Shown: one piece after another, positions 1 through 9,147 of the stretch | Position numbering within the stretch: position 1 is the stretch's first letter | Layout of the letters: every line of letters starts with the position of its first letter | Origin: Spirochaetia bacterium | GTDB lineage: Bacteria > Spirochaetota > Spirochaetia > Treponematales > Treponemataceae | Length of the DNA: 64,000 bases | Direction: 5' to 3' | Assembly (NCBI GenBank): GCA_022768865.1 | Contig: JALELH010000012.1 | Location: 1-64,000 of the forward strand | Program-made: the position numbers and the translations under genes | Notes under the pieces: generated by a model | Seen by the model: the letters and a program-made list of their open reading frames with translations, nothing else | Told to the model about the DNA's origin: nothing | The model's database searches: none

Positions 1-1086
1 CTTGCGCAGGGAATTAAGTTCATCAATGATTTCTGTTTCAAAGTTGCCGGACTGAATTTCCTGTGCAGCAAAAGAAAGTTTTTTAATAGGATTGGAAATA
101 CCGAACTTAGAATAAACCAAGGCAATAATCAAAGTTAAAAAGAAAACGCAGCCCATGATAAAGACGTTGTTTATGAAAGTTTTCTTGACTGCATCAAGAA
201 CAACATCCTTGGAAACTTCCGTAATGACTAAAACATCCCCAAGGCCTATCTTTTCGTAGGCACCAAACCAGCTTGTCTTTTTGCCCTTGTCGTCTGTTTT
301 TACAAAGGGAATCTGACGGCTGTCGTCATTGTTCTGGTTGTGTTCACGGATGGAAACTATAAGGGGGTGGTTCCTTAAACTTTCGCCGGCTAAAATCCTT
401 TCTGTGTCCGGGTGGCACAAAAGTTCGTCTGCGTGGTTTACAAGGTAAGTTGTGTTTATGTTGCCCGTGCCTATGATGTCTGAAATTGATTCAATGGAAA
501 ATACTATTAAGCAAGTCTGGTCGCGGCCGTTTTCCTTCCACGGGAAAAGAAGTGCCATAGACGGAACAGTCATAAATGGTGAAACATTCATTACAATGGT
601 TTCTCCGTCGCAGGATCTGGCAATCTGTTCTGCAGAAGATGCAACTACCTTGTTTATTAAAGAAGTGTCAATTTCGTTGGAAATAAAAAAGTGGTTGTTT
701 GTAATGCGCACGTCGCTTGGCAGCGGGCTTTTAACGCTGTCCTTTGAAATTACGTAGATAAAGGCAATGTCGTCGTTGCGTTCAAAAAAGAATGTTTCTG
801 CCTGACGTGCCAGGGCCTGGGTTCTGGAACTGATTACGCCCGTAAGGTCCAGCAGCTGAAAAACGTTTGCACGGATTGTAGAAAGCTTGTCGTTGACGGT
901 GGAAGACGCCTTCATATTAATAGAAAGATTATTGTTTTCTGCCGTAATCTGAACGTCGGATCCCATTAAATATGTAGAAATGCCGGTGACCGCTGCAAGA
1001 GAAAGCAGAACAATCAGGCCAAAAATTGCTGCCAGCTGAAACCCGATAGGTCTTTTTACTTTTATAGAATTAAAACTTTTTTTCAT
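1..1086 (-). CDS. Membrane sensor protein with HAMP domain, N-terminal part (runs off window)
   Basis: Missing from the ORF track because its stop lies outside the window. The start is the ATG at 1086, and 362 codons are open to the left edge. A first membrane segment spans about residues 17-40, then an extracytoplasmic sensing region of about 260 residues, then a second membrane segment at about 303-326. A HAMP-like linker follows (SNPIKKLSFAAQEIQ...), in which the window ends. This is the architecture of a transmembrane signalling protein of the chemoreceptor or adenylate/guanylate cyclase type. The output domain lies off the window, so the two cannot be told apart here. The sensing region looks like a Cache-type fold from its length and layout, which is inference. 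Confidence 0.8.
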   Translation of the reverse strand, partial: MKKSFNSIKVKRPIGFQLAAIFGLIVLLSLAAVTGISTYLMGSDVQITAENNNLSINMKASSTVNDKLSTIRANVFQLLDLTGVISSRTQALARQAETFFFERNDDIAFIYVISKDSVKSPLPSDVRITNNHFFISNEIDTSLINKVVASSAEQIARSCDGETIVMNVSPFMTVPSMALLFPWKENGRDQTCLIVFSIESISDIIGTGNINTTYLVNHADELLCHPDTERILAGESLRNHPLIVSIREHNQNNDDSRQIPFVKTDDKGKKTSWFGAYEKIGLGDVLVITEVSKDVVLDAVKKTFINNVFIMGCVFFLTLIIALVYSKFGISNPIKKLSFAAQEIQSGNFETEIIDELNSLRK

Positions 1087-1156
1087 AACCCTATCCTATA
1101 CTTTTTTATCAATCCTTTTAATTTTACATTTAAAAATAGGGATTGTGCAACATCAA

Positions 1157-1270
1157 AAGGATTGACATCCCTGTCAATCCTTGCTACCGAGTTTTGCAGG
1201 CAAAACTCGGTAGCAAGCGACAGCTTGCGACTTTTACTTAACTTTACATGCGCCATCCATGGCTTATAGG
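1157..1270 (+). repeat. Hairpin repeat element upstream of rpn pseudogene (family A, copy 1)
   Basis: This covers most of the gene-free stretch 1087-1399. It has a first hairpin (AAGGATTGACA, short loop, TGTCAATCCTT) and a second, perfect 15-bp hairpin (GCTACCGAGTTTTGC with a 2-nt loop). A third short hairpin (GCAAGC/GCTTGC) follows, then the conserved tail TTTACATGCGCCATCCATGG. Related copies lie at 1550-1660, 6541-6575 and 10859-10934. A T-rich stretch with TCATTTTTTGTTTTTT and an AT run (about 1308-1345) follows; similar stretches accompany the other copies. No open frame of note. It could be a small non-autonomous mobile element or a structured leader. Confidence 0.75.
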
Positions 1271-1399
1271 ATGTTTTTGAACTTTTTTGAACTTTCTTTC
1301 TGAAAAAGTGTCATTTTTTGTTTTTTTACACTTATAAGATATATATAAAGTTTTTGCTGCGGTGACAAAAGCCTGAATACTATTTTATAGGAGTAAATA

Positions 1400-2292
1400 A
1401 TGAAAGGTTTAAAACCAATTGAGGAACTTGAGCTCACAGATGATTACATGTTCATGGCTGTAATGAGAGATGAGAAAATCTGCAAGGAACTTTTAGAACG
1501 ATTGCTTAAAATCAAAATCGAGAAAGTTGAATACCCGGAATTACAAAGTTTCAAAAATTGACATCCTGTCAATTTTTGAACCCGAGTTTTGCAAGCAAAA
1601 CTCTCAGGTCTATTTTGCTTAAGTTTACATGCGCCGTCCATGGCTTTATGTTACTGTAAGACTTTTTACTACTGGAGTGTTCTAGTTTTGCGTATGCAAA
1701 ACTAGCGGCAAAAGTTATTTGAACCGAATACAACTAAACAGCAATGCTTTTGCCGATGATTGACGCAGATAATCTGATGCGCGGACAGGATTATATTGAA
1801 CTTAAAGAAAGCTTTGTAATCTTTATTACGACATTTGATCCTTTTGGTTATGAAATGCCAGTTTACACCTTTAAAAACATCTGCAAGGAAAATACAGAAA
1901 TTATATTGCAAGATGAAACTTCTAAGATATTCTTTAATGCAACAGCCTACAAAAAGGAAAGCGATGTTGCCATAAGAAAATTTATGAGTTATCTTTTAAA
2001 TAAGGAACCTACGGATGATTTTACAAGAAAGCTTGATAGACTTGTAAATACCATAAAATGCAATAGACAGTTTATAAAGGGGTATGACAATATGGGCGCA
2101 GTCTGGTATATGGATGCAAAAAGAGAAGGCATTTCTATTGGTTTGCAGCAGGGAATACAGCAGGCTAATATTTCTTCTGCAAAAAAACTGCTTAAGATGG
2201 GATTGTCATTAGAGCAGATTGCGGCAGCAGTAAACCTTCCTCTTGATGAAGTCCAGAAGCTTTCAAAAACCTCAGATGATGTAACAAACTGA
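1400..2292 (+). pseudogene. Rpn-family PD-(D/E)XK nuclease gene, broken: catalytic core replaced by repeat DNA
   Basis: A start with a good Shine-Dalgarno (TAGGAG) at 1400 opens a frame matching the N-terminus of the intact paralogue at 6831 (EELELTDD...CKELLERLLKIKIEK). It stops at TGA 1559-1561, right after entering a hairpin repeat. Homology resumes at about 1756 (MIDADNL...) and continues to the stop at 2292, including the C-terminal helical segment (AKKLLKMGLSLEQIA). Compared with the intact copy, about 46 codons are missing. These are exactly the segment holding the D and ExQ catalytic motifs (SLDVYV...FDIEMQ), and about 200 bp of hairpin DNA sits in their place. The fragment 1744-2292 might still be translated but cannot be a nuclease. 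Confidence 0.85.
1550..1755 (+). repeat. Hairpin repeat insertion inside rpn pseudogene (family A copy 2 plus second hairpin element)
   Basis: Two elements lie in tandem. The first (1550-1660) has the perfect 14-bp hairpin TTCAAAAATTGACA/TGTCAATTTTTGAA, the GAGTTTTGC/GCAAAACTC hairpin, and the tail TTTACATGCGCCGTCCATGG shared with 1157-1270 and 10859-10934. The second (1682-1755) has the 10-bp hairpin CTAGTTTTGC/GCAAAACTAG followed by CGGCAAAAG ... CTTTTGCCG. This layout is also seen at 12030-12102. Together they replace the catalytic segment of the host gene. Confidence 0.8.
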
Positions 2293-2339
2293 CAGCAGCT
2301 AATGCCGTTCCATGCGTTAAGCAAAAGAACGGCATTTTT

Positions 2340-2501
2340 TTACCTGCCTTCCACTACCGCTATTTCTTCTTTTGTAAGACAATAGAGGGCATACACCTGA
2401 GCGTCTAAAATGTCTATGCGCTGCTGGAGCATGGCTGTGTCTGCGTCTGATTTTGCAAGGGCAAGCTGTCTGTGGGCGTATAGAGCAGCTTGCAAAAGCA
2501 T
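2340..2501 (-). pseudogene. C-terminal remnant of a restriction-modification methylase (Eco57I/type IIG-like)
   Basis: A 53-codon open frame on the minus strand, below the ORF-track cutoff, runs from ATG at 2501 to TAA at 2340. Its last 30 residues (QQRIDILDAQVYALYCLTKEEIAVVEG) resemble the conserved end of large adenine-specific restriction-methylase polypeptides, where a segment like IDxLVYELYGLTEEEIxxVE is the terminus. Nothing else of that gene remains. It lies next to the McrBC locus and an rpn remnant, so it is most simply a relic of an earlier restriction system. The assignment rests on pattern recognition of a short motif. Confidence 0.55.
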
Positions 2502-2507
2502 GAGCAA

Positions 2508-2541
2508 TCAAAAACTTGCCAGGGAAGTAAAGAACAGCTAA
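2508..2541 (+). pseudogene. 3' end remnant of another rpn gene
   Basis: The stretch reads KLAREVKNS-stop and is followed by GTAAACAATAAA and a CCGGG hairpin. The end of the intact rpn gene at 7679 reads ELAKEEKNS-stop with a closely similar downstream sequence. The similarity extends past the stop codon into the terminator, so this is a relic of a separate rpn copy whose body was lost. It is the second rpn footprint within 300 bp. Confidence 0.65.
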
Positions 2542-2558
2542 AGGTAAACAATAAATCC

Positions 2559-2591
2559 ATTATTCCGGGTAGTATTTACCCGGGATAATAT
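2559..2591. terminator. Hairpin between rpn remnant and mcrC, likely bidirectional terminator
   Basis: An inverted repeat of about 10 bp (TATTCCGGGT/ACCCGGGATA) lies around the stop of mcrC (2576-2578). A counterpart hairpin lies after the intact rpn gene at 7698-7725. Confidence 0.6.
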
Positions 2592-3964
2592 TTCATACAT
2601 AATTCATTTCCTAAAATCTTTTTTACATTCAATTCTGAATCTTTCATTTTGCCGGCAAAAACTTTTAATGAATTACAATCCTGCGGAATCTTTACGCCTA
2701 TTGTCCAGACGGAACCGCCGTAGCCTTTAATCTCTCTTGGTTTAGAAAGATTTTCTTTTAAGTCTTTGTCCAAAGGATAAATAAACGCTCCGTTTTCTGA
2801 CGGCAATATATGCATGTATGTTATAAGCTGATGCAAATCATCACGATTCATGGAACCTTCCAGATGTTTGTATTTTGCATCAAGGACAAAGTTGCCTTTC
2901 ATAAATTCAGGAGACGTCTGTTTACCTTTATAAAAATCAGGATAGCGTGGGTTTCCATTGTAAACACAAATTCCACCTGACTTTGCTTTATTTTTAGGGT
3001 GAATAAAGCCCAGTTCCTTACCTGTAAGAATTGTTGCAAGATATTCTTCCCATAGCCAGGCACCGTCAAATAAAATTCCATAGGCTTCATTTTTATTTTG
3101 CGAATAATTCATTTTTTCATGGCGCAATATCTGAAGGCATAATTTTTGCAATGGAATGTATTCTGTGTAAAACGGATGAACAAACTGCCGCGTGTTTTTG
3201 GCAACTATTTTTTGCAAATCATTTTTTGAATAATCTGGAGTTGCTTCCTGAATAATCCTTACACATTCAATTGTTTCATAATCGTTAGAAAGAATTGCTT
3301 CGCCAACAGGTTTTGTTTTTATATATTCTATTGTGTGGCGAACAAGTTCCGTTATTGAATTGTCAGATGTGTAACTGCGGTTTTTATATGCAACGTTTCC
3401 GTTAAATAAAATATTTTTCTGAATATGACGGTTTATATCGATTGTTCCTTTTATGTTGGCGTCATTACGGAAAAAAGTTTTATATTGTTTTACAAGTCCC
3501 TGAGCACAGGCTTTTTTTAACAGGGTCGGAAACATATAAATCAGCAGGTCAAATTCACCTTTATTTGTAGCAGAATATTTCATGTCTACAATATTCAGGG
3601 AAAGAACTTTCTGCAAAAGATAATGAAGAAAATAATCGTCCTTTGTTTCTGCATTTTTTGCAAAACGTGAAGTAATCGTTATTTTTGTAGTTCCGTAGCC
3701 GATAAAGCCCATAAGGTTTCCGGTTTTTAAGTTACATTCCTGCAATTTATTTCTTGTGCCGGACAAATGCAAAACTTCAAGTTCTTCTATCTTATCTTCA
3801 CTGATTTCAAGGGACTGAGGAAAAACAAGAACATCGGGATTCTTCTTTATCAGCTCTTCAACGGTTATGTTGGCTATTGCAGACAAATCATCATACTGAG
3901 TTTCTGTTTTAATTTTTTTTGTAACACCGCAATTATTATCTTTCAGATGAATTACTTCTGCCAT
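2576..3964 (-). CDS. mcrC: McrC-family nuclease subunit of McrBC restriction system
   Basis: 462 residues. McrC is the endonuclease partner that joins the McrB NTPase ring and cuts DNA carrying modified cytosines. The family signature LFDGAWLWEEYL and a PD-(D/E)XK active site (PDFYKG, then FVLDAKYK near residue 365) are visible. The gene directly abuts the mcrB-like gene: the mcrB stop ends one base from this ATG, so they form one transcription unit on the minus strand. Length is typical or slightly above average for the family, with no sign of damage. Substrate preference cannot be read from sequence. Confidence 0.9.
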   Translation of the reverse strand: MAEVIHLKDNNCGVTKKIKTETQYDDLSAIANITVEELIKKNPDVLVFPQSLEISEDKIEELEVLHLSGTRNKLQECNLKTGNLMGFIGYGTTKITITSRFAKNAETKDDYFLHYLLQKVLSLNIVDMKYSATNKGEFDLLIYMFPTLLKKACAQGLVKQYKTFFRNDANIKGTIDINRHIQKNILFNGNVAYKNRSYTSDNSITELVRHTIEYIKTKPVGEAILSNDYETIECVRIIQEATPDYSKNDLQKIVAKNTRQFVHPFYTEYIPLQKLCLQILRHEKMNYSQNKNEAYGILFDGAWLWEEYLATILTGKELGFIHPKNKAKSGGICVYNGNPRYPDFYKGKQTSPEFMKGNFVLDAKYKHLEGSMNRDDLHQLITYMHILPSENGAFIYPLDKDLKENLSKPREIKGYGGSVWTIGVKIPQDCNSLKVFAGKMKDSELNVKKILGNELCMKYYPG

Positions 3965-6481
3965 TTATGATTCCTGATTTTCTTCTTCAAGTTCGTCAGA
4001 AGAATCTTCAACTTTATTCATAAATGAGCTTTTTAAACTTTCAAGTGCATCTTCAATTTGAGGGCGTCCACGCAGGTATTCAAACAAAACGCACTTTAAA
4101 TGATTATCCCATAATTTTGCCAGTACTTCACTTTCACCATATTCTTCATACATGGCATATTTTAAAAGATAGCTGGCACCTATATGATAAGAAGAATTAA
4201 GTCCGTCTGTGCGGGAAATTTCTTCATTAAGGTTACGGAGACGATTCTTTAGATCTTCTACTGTTCCTGAAGAAGGCTTGCTTCCATAACTTTTCCATGC
4301 GTCATCTTTATCAAGAATTGCCATGGAATCTTCTGCCGTTATTTCTTTCCATGTAAAGCGGCGGCGGAATGCAAAGTCTATGCTTTCAACGCTGCGGTCA
4401 ATATCGTTCATTGTGCCGATGATGTAAACGTTTTCCGGAACATAAAATCCGTCTTTAAAAGTATCGCCGTCTTTTATAAGATTCTGATACTGAGTCTGAA
4501 CGGCTTTATCTTTTCTTCCCCTATAACCTGAGTCAATGGCATAAAAAAGTTCACCGAATATTTTTGAAACTTCACCACGGTTAATTTCATCGATGATGAA
4601 GACAAAAGGTTTTTCTGAATTATTAGATTCTATTGCATCTTTACAGAATTCCTTAAATGCACCGTCTTTCCGCTCAAAGCCTAAAGATCCGTTTTTTTCT
4701 ACAGGACGCAAGCCTTCAACAAAATCAGTGTAATCATAAGAAGGATGAAACTGAACCAGTTTGTGTTCTGCACCCATCTTTTCTGCAATTTCTTCTGCAA
4801 GAAATGTTTTGCCTGTTCCAGGAGCACCTGTAAAAATCAGGTTTTTTGCAGACTTTAACTGTTCAATTAATTCTTCCATTTTCTTTTCCTCTATTTCATT
4901 GATTACATTCTGATGGTCATCTGTCAGCAGTTTTTTAAAATCATCAAGAAACTGCTTTAATTCCTGGTTTGGCGGCAAATCATCAAAGAGACCTAAAGCT
5001 GATAAACTTTTTGCAGAACCTATATTTTTTCTTGTCCTATTTTCATCATTATATACATGCAAACACAAACCTGAAATATGATTTTCCTTATTCCAATCGG
5101 CAATAATATTAATTCCTGTGCCTTTCCAATTTAAGTAACACAGGTTGGATTTATAATCATTTCCATGATTAGGAGTAACAGCTATGAATATTTTAGAAAT
5201 ATCGTACTGTTCCCATTTTTCAATTTGCTTTCTAATACTATCTCCTTTCCATCCTCTTCCTGTTTTTTTAAATGTGCCTTCATCAACATATTCTTTTATG
5301 TATTTATTGTAGCCGATAAAGTCAGTATCCTGATTCTGAACATATTCCAGATGTGAAACAAAGTATTCCAATATGCATTTAAAGTTTTTGTATTCATTAT
5401 CCATATCATTTGACTCAAATTCATCAACAGAATCCCGGTAATACCTGCTTATCTGGAAACCAAAATCAATTGCCAGTGTTCTGAATTCCGGATCCGGGTA
5501 ACAGGATTCTGTAAGGAATTCCCTGAAGATTCTTGTTATTTCTTCATCCTCTTTTAATGCTTCTGCTAACTTATTATATAATTCAAATCCAGCTAAAAGA
5601 TTTGAGATTCCATTTCCTTTCTTTATGACAGGCTTATCTGTTAAAAGACGTTCAACTTTTGAAAGCTCACTGAATTTATATATATAGTATTTGTCAGGAT
5701 AACGAAGCCAAAGATAAGTACTTATTGAATTTTCATTCTGAAAACTTGAGATCCATTTTTCAGACGGATTACTCTTATTATGATTGTCAATTATCAGCAT
5801 AGACTGGTCTTTAAAATTTTCTATGCGTTCTTCCAGAGGAATTGATTCATCATATAATTTTGCAAACATCTCTTTTGTTCTGTTTGAATCTTCTTTTGTA
5901 AAATCAAATATCTGCGCTAAAGGATATGAACCTACAGAACCTAATAAGTTACCAGCTTTCTTTGTTGCTTTCTTGAACATGATTTCAAATTCTTCATTTT
6001 CATTCCAGTTATCCTGAAAGCATTTTACGGCTTCCCATTTGAATTTTTCATCAGACCAATTCTGGACAAAACTCTTCCTGTAAAATGCAATCAGTCCTTC
6101 GATCTTTTCATTAAATGAAGAATCTTCCTCTTTTTTTGCATGTGTGGCTGCATTTGTAACAAAAATATCACTGGCAAGGCTATCAGTCATTTCTACAGTC
6201 TTACCGCTTTCTGTTAATGCCCAGATGCCAGGTTTTGACTTATCCAAATAGCCACCATACACCAGGTAATTTCTTGCAAACTCTACCTGATTTGAAAATT
6301 TATTAGTATTTGACTTTCCATATAATTCATTTACAACATCATCTGAAAGATTCAAGTCTTCAATAATTTTATTTCTTGTCTGTTCCGGAGTTGCTGAACC
6401 ACCAAGTTCTTTTAAAGCTTCAATAAGAGGCTTAAACCATTTTAAAAACTCTGCATTTGATTTCTTCTTTTCTTCTGCCAT
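3965..6481 (-). CDS. mcrB: McrB-like AAA+ GTPase/ATPase of McrBC restriction system
   Basis: 838 residues. The C-terminal third is the McrB motor: Walker A GAPGTGKTF at about residue 550, Walker B FIIDEINRG at about 627, and the McrB signature GTMNDIDRSVESIDFAFRRRF at about 692. The first 90 residues look like a winged-helix module (IEALKELGGSATPEQTRNKI...), as found at the front of Mrr-type enzymes. The middle section (about 100-480) is the likely target-recognition part and is not assignable by eye. It is the upstream gene of the mcrBC pair. The promoter should lie in the repeat-bearing spacer 6482-6830. Which modified base it recognises is unknown. Confidence 0.88.
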   Translation of the reverse strand: MAEEKKKSNAEFLKWFKPLIEALKELGGSATPEQTRNKIIEDLNLSDDVVNELYGKSNTNKFSNQVEFARNYLVYGGYLDKSKPGIWALTESGKTVEMTDSLASDIFVTNAATHAKKEEDSSFNEKIEGLIAFYRKSFVQNWSDEKFKWEAVKCFQDNWNENEEFEIMFKKATKKAGNLLGSVGSYPLAQIFDFTKEDSNRTKEMFAKLYDESIPLEERIENFKDQSMLIIDNHNKSNPSEKWISSFQNENSISTYLWLRYPDKYYIYKFSELSKVERLLTDKPVIKKGNGISNLLAGFELYNKLAEALKEDEEITRIFREFLTESCYPDPEFRTLAIDFGFQISRYYRDSVDEFESNDMDNEYKNFKCILEYFVSHLEYVQNQDTDFIGYNKYIKEYVDEGTFKKTGRGWKGDSIRKQIEKWEQYDISKIFIAVTPNHGNDYKSNLCYLNWKGTGINIIADWNKENHISGLCLHVYNDENRTRKNIGSAKSLSALGLFDDLPPNQELKQFLDDFKKLLTDDHQNVINEIEEKKMEELIEQLKSAKNLIFTGAPGTGKTFLAEEIAEKMGAEHKLVQFHPSYDYTDFVEGLRPVEKNGSLGFERKDGAFKEFCKDAIESNNSEKPFVFIIDEINRGEVSKIFGELFYAIDSGYRGRKDKAVQTQYQNLIKDGDTFKDGFYVPENVYIIGTMNDIDRSVESIDFAFRRRFTWKEITAEDSMAILDKDDAWKSYGSKPSSGTVEDLKNRLRNLNEEISRTDGLNSSYHIGASYLLKYAMYEEYGESEVLAKLWDNHLKCVLFEYLRGRPQIEDALESLKSSFMNKVEDSSDELEEENQES

Positions 6482-6540
6482 ACAGACATTCTATACGATA
6501 TTGCAGCTTTTACAACATCTTAGGAATTGTCTTGCGATTT

Positions 6541-6650
6541 TTGCTTGACATTAGACGCATCATACATGGCTTATAGAAAGATTTTTAACATTTTTAAACT
6601 TTTTTCTGAAAAAGTGTCATTTTTTGTTTTTTATTTAAAATAATATATAT
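6541..6650 (+). repeat. Degenerate family A repeat tail upstream of rpn
   Basis: TTGCTTGACATTAGACGCATC...CATGGCTTATAG is a decayed version of the conserved tail of the 1157-1270 element. It is followed by AAAAAGTGTCATTTTTTG and an AT run, as seen before the rpn genes at 1400 and 10991. It occupies part of the 6482-6830 spacer. Confidence 0.6.
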
Positions 6651-6670
6651 GTTGCTTGTATTGCTTCTTA

Positions 6671-6787
6671 TGTCACCCTAAGGCGCTTAGGGTCTGCTTC
6701 ATTTTGTTTATGTGAATGCAGATTCTGAAACCTAACGGGCAAAGCGAGGCACCAAGCAGCTATGCTGCATAGGCTTCAGGATGACAT
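6671..6787 (+). repeat. Dispersed GTCATCCTGA-type repeat
   Basis: The element starts TGTCACCCTAAGGCGCTTAGGGTCTGC, continues through GAATGCAGATTCTGAA and ends CTTCAGGATGACA, so its ends are complementary. A related copy at 11881-11968 shares GTCATCCTGA...GATCTGC...GAATGCAGATTCTGAAC...CAGAATGACA. A fragment may be present near 45115-45150. It is noncoding and ends about 45 bp before the rpn start at 6831. Confidence 0.6.
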
Positions 6788-6830
6788 AAAAAACAAGTAC
6801 CGAAATATTATTTTCAAAGAGGAATACATT

Positions 6831-7679
6831 ATGAGTGGAATTAAACCAGTAGAAGAACTTGAACTGACAGATGACTTTATATTCTGCAGGATCATGAAAA
6901 AGGAAGACATTTGCAAAGAGTTACTGGAACGTCTTTTAAAGATTAAGATTGAAAAGATTGAATATCCGAAACTGCAAAAGGAAATAAGCCCTTATTACAA
7001 AAGTAAGGGAGTTAGCCTGGACGTTTACGTAAAAGACAGCAACCGGATATTTGACATAGAAATGCAGAACGGCAGGCATGAAGATTTTGCCAAGCGAACG
7101 CGCTATTACCAGTCTATGATAGACATAGATAATCTGATGAAAGGCGACGGCTACAGGGAACTTAAAGAGAGTTTTATAATATTTATAACAACATTTGATC
7201 CTTTCGGCATGAACTTACCTGTCTACACTTTTAAGAACCAGTGTCAGGAAAATTCCAGCCTTCTGCTGCAGGATAAAGCTGTAAAATGCTTTTACAATGC
7301 AACCGCCTATGAAAAGGAACCTAATGTTGAAATTCGGAAATTTCTGGAGTATATTTTAAATCATAAGCCGACCGATGATTTTACGAAAGAACTGGACAGG
7401 CGTGTCAATGACCTTAAAGCAGACAATGACTATATGGAGGAATATATGATTGAAGCTATTTCTTTATACGATGCCAGAAACGACGGCTTTACCTTAGGAG
7501 AAAAACAGGGACTTGCTTTGGGCGAAAAACGTGGCATTTCTATCGGCATCCTTCAAAAATCAATAGACGCTGCCAAAAAGCTATTATCAACAGGTTTATC
7601 TAAAGAACAGATTGCCAGCTGCCTTGACCTATCCATAGAAAAAGTAGAAGAACTTGCTAAGGAAGAAAAGAACAGCTGA
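6831..7679 (+). CDS. Rpn-family recombination-promoting nuclease / putative transposase (PD-(D/E)XK)
   Basis: 282 residues from ATG 6831, which has AGAGGA eight bases upstream. The track start at 6762 is rejected because it reads through the dispersed repeat. The N-terminal PD-(D/E)XK domain carries GVSLDVYV...FDIEMQ (D and ExQ motif) at about residues 60-80. The C-terminal quarter has repeated GEKQGLALGEKRGISIG spacing and a short helical DNA-binding-like segment (AKKLLSTGLSKEQIASCLDLS). Rpn proteins are DNA endonucleases known from E. coli to raise RecA-independent recombination; they are often annotated as transposases. This is the intact copy against which the broken gene at 1400 was judged. 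Confidence 0.88.
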   Translation: MSGIKPVEELELTDDFIFCRIMKKEDICKELLERLLKIKIEKIEYPKLQKEISPYYKSKGVSLDVYVKDSNRIFDIEMQNGRHEDFAKRTRYYQSMIDIDNLMKGDGYRELKESFIIFITTFDPFGMNLPVYTFKNQCQENSSLLLQDKAVKCFYNATAYEKEPNVEIRKFLEYILNHKPTDDFTKELDRRVNDLKADNDYMEEYMIEAISLYDARNDGFTLGEKQGLALGEKRGISIGILQKSIDAAKKLLSTGLSKEQIASCLDLSIEKVEELAKEEKNS

Positions 7680-7697
7680 AGTTAAACAATAAAAGCA

Positions 7698-7725
7698 TTG
7701 TCCCGGGTGGTAATATCCGGGACAA
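7698..7725. terminator. Hairpin after rpn gene
   Basis: TTGTCCCGG ... CCGGGACAA encloses a short loop between the convergent rpn and gmrSD genes. There is no strong T-run on the plus strand. Confidence 0.5.
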
Positions 7726-7758
7726 AATTACTGAAAGTAAATAAATTACTTCTTAAAT

Positions 7759-8963
7759 CTACTTTATCAGATTATTCTGTTTCAAGAAATCAATAAACGA
7801 ATCAATTATTTTATCATGTCTTGAATTAATATCAGCTTCTGTAAAGTCAGTCATATTTTCTGCCATCTGCTGAAGTTCAAGAATTTTTGTTCCGTCTTTG
7901 AATTGTCCTTTATCATTTGAAAAGCCATTGTAGTATTTTTTCTTATCTTCAAACCTAAAGTCCGAAGCACGGATATTTATTTTCTTTTCAAGAAGAGCCT
8001 TATTTCCCAATGACTCCAGCTGTTTAGTATTTGAAAGTGATTTTTCATTTTCCTGCCGTTTCCGTGCAAAAATATGTTCAATTTCAAGGTTCAGTTCCAA
8101 AGGCAATAATGGCTGATTTTTATCATTAAAAGCCCACCAAGTAAGCATTGACTTTGTAATTGGACGATTATTGCTAAAATAATAGTTATTGAACATTGAT
8201 TTTACAGTTGCCGCTTCAAACTTATCTTCTGCAAACTCTATATTCTTATTTTCAACAATATTAATCATTTCTGCATAGACAGGTCTTCTCGGTGCATTTA
8301 CACCAGGATTTGTTACTGCATAAGCCCAAATGAAAGCCGTAATTTTTGTCAGGAATTCACAGAATTTTTCGTTATCAAGATTACCATCCGCATCTTTATT
8401 TTTCATAAAGTAAACCGATGTAAAATAGTTCCACATACCGTTTGGTGCATAATTTAACACATAAAGACGGCGAAGAACTTCATTACTGAATCTTTCCTTA
8501 TCCTGATTTGAAACATCATTCCAGAATCCTGCAAGTTCTTCCAGATTATTTAATGTCTCATCTTTTTTCAGCAAGGCATAATTATTTTTTTCATAGAATT
8601 TACGAAGGGCTTCTGTTGTAGATGATTTATTTGATTGACATGCTCTTTCATAATACATATAGCGGGTAAAAAGTTCATCCATTGGAGTGCTGTTGTCAAA
8701 CGCTGCTGACCGTCAATAACTTCCATTTGGTTATTTTCATTTTTAAAAGTTACAATTGGCCCTAAAAAATATTCATCATTATTATAATCAAATTTATCTT
8801 TATCATTGTCAGGGAATGCAAAGTTTATAATATCTTCCCATAATGTCTGACATTCTTCTGTTTCCCATGCGTAAGGACGCTGATAATCCGGAATTAAAAA
8901 ATCTGCTTTTTTATCTGCAAATAAGCCGAATATTGATTTTTGATCGATGTTTAATTTTGACAT
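7759..8963 (-). pseudogene. GmrSD-type DUF262/DUF1524 restriction protein, frameshifted with internal deletion
   Basis: The first frame (from ATG 8963, Shine-Dalgarno GGAGAA) has the DUF262/GmrS motifs DYQRPYAWE, EYFLGPIV and IDGQQRLTT. At about 8690 the reading frame changes. The second frame (listed from 8682) continues with the middle of the protein and a DUF1524/GmrD-like His motif, LELNLEIEHIFARKR, with lysine-rich sequence after it. Summed length (about 400 residues) is well short of the usual 550-600. The family segment that normally follows DGQQRLTT is missing, so a deletion accompanies the frame change. GmrSD proteins cut glucosylated or otherwise modified phage DNA (type IV restriction). 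Together with McrBC this makes two modification-dependent systems side by side. Confidence 0.75.
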
Positions 8964-9147
8964 TTTGATTTTCTCCTACTTAACTATATTTACATATACA
9001 TTTTTACCCGCCGGCAGAATCTGCCGTTAAAGTATACCATAATATAGTAGCAAAACACAAAATCGGCAAACAATTTTCATTATTTTTTTGCTTTTCTTTC
9101 TATTTATATTGCAGGCAGCCGAAATGCCAGAAAGTAACTTCCATGAA

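Noticed and set aside
452-757. Plus-strand ORF of 101 residues
   Set aside because: Shadow of the minus-strand sensor gene, which has membrane and HAMP features.
2317-2511. 64-residue minus-strand ORF
   Set aside because: Wrong frame; the overlapping frame ending at 2340 carries the methylase-like terminus.
6762-6830. N-terminal extension of the rpn ORF
   Set aside because: Lies in a dispersed repeat and precedes a proper ribosome site and ATG at 6831.
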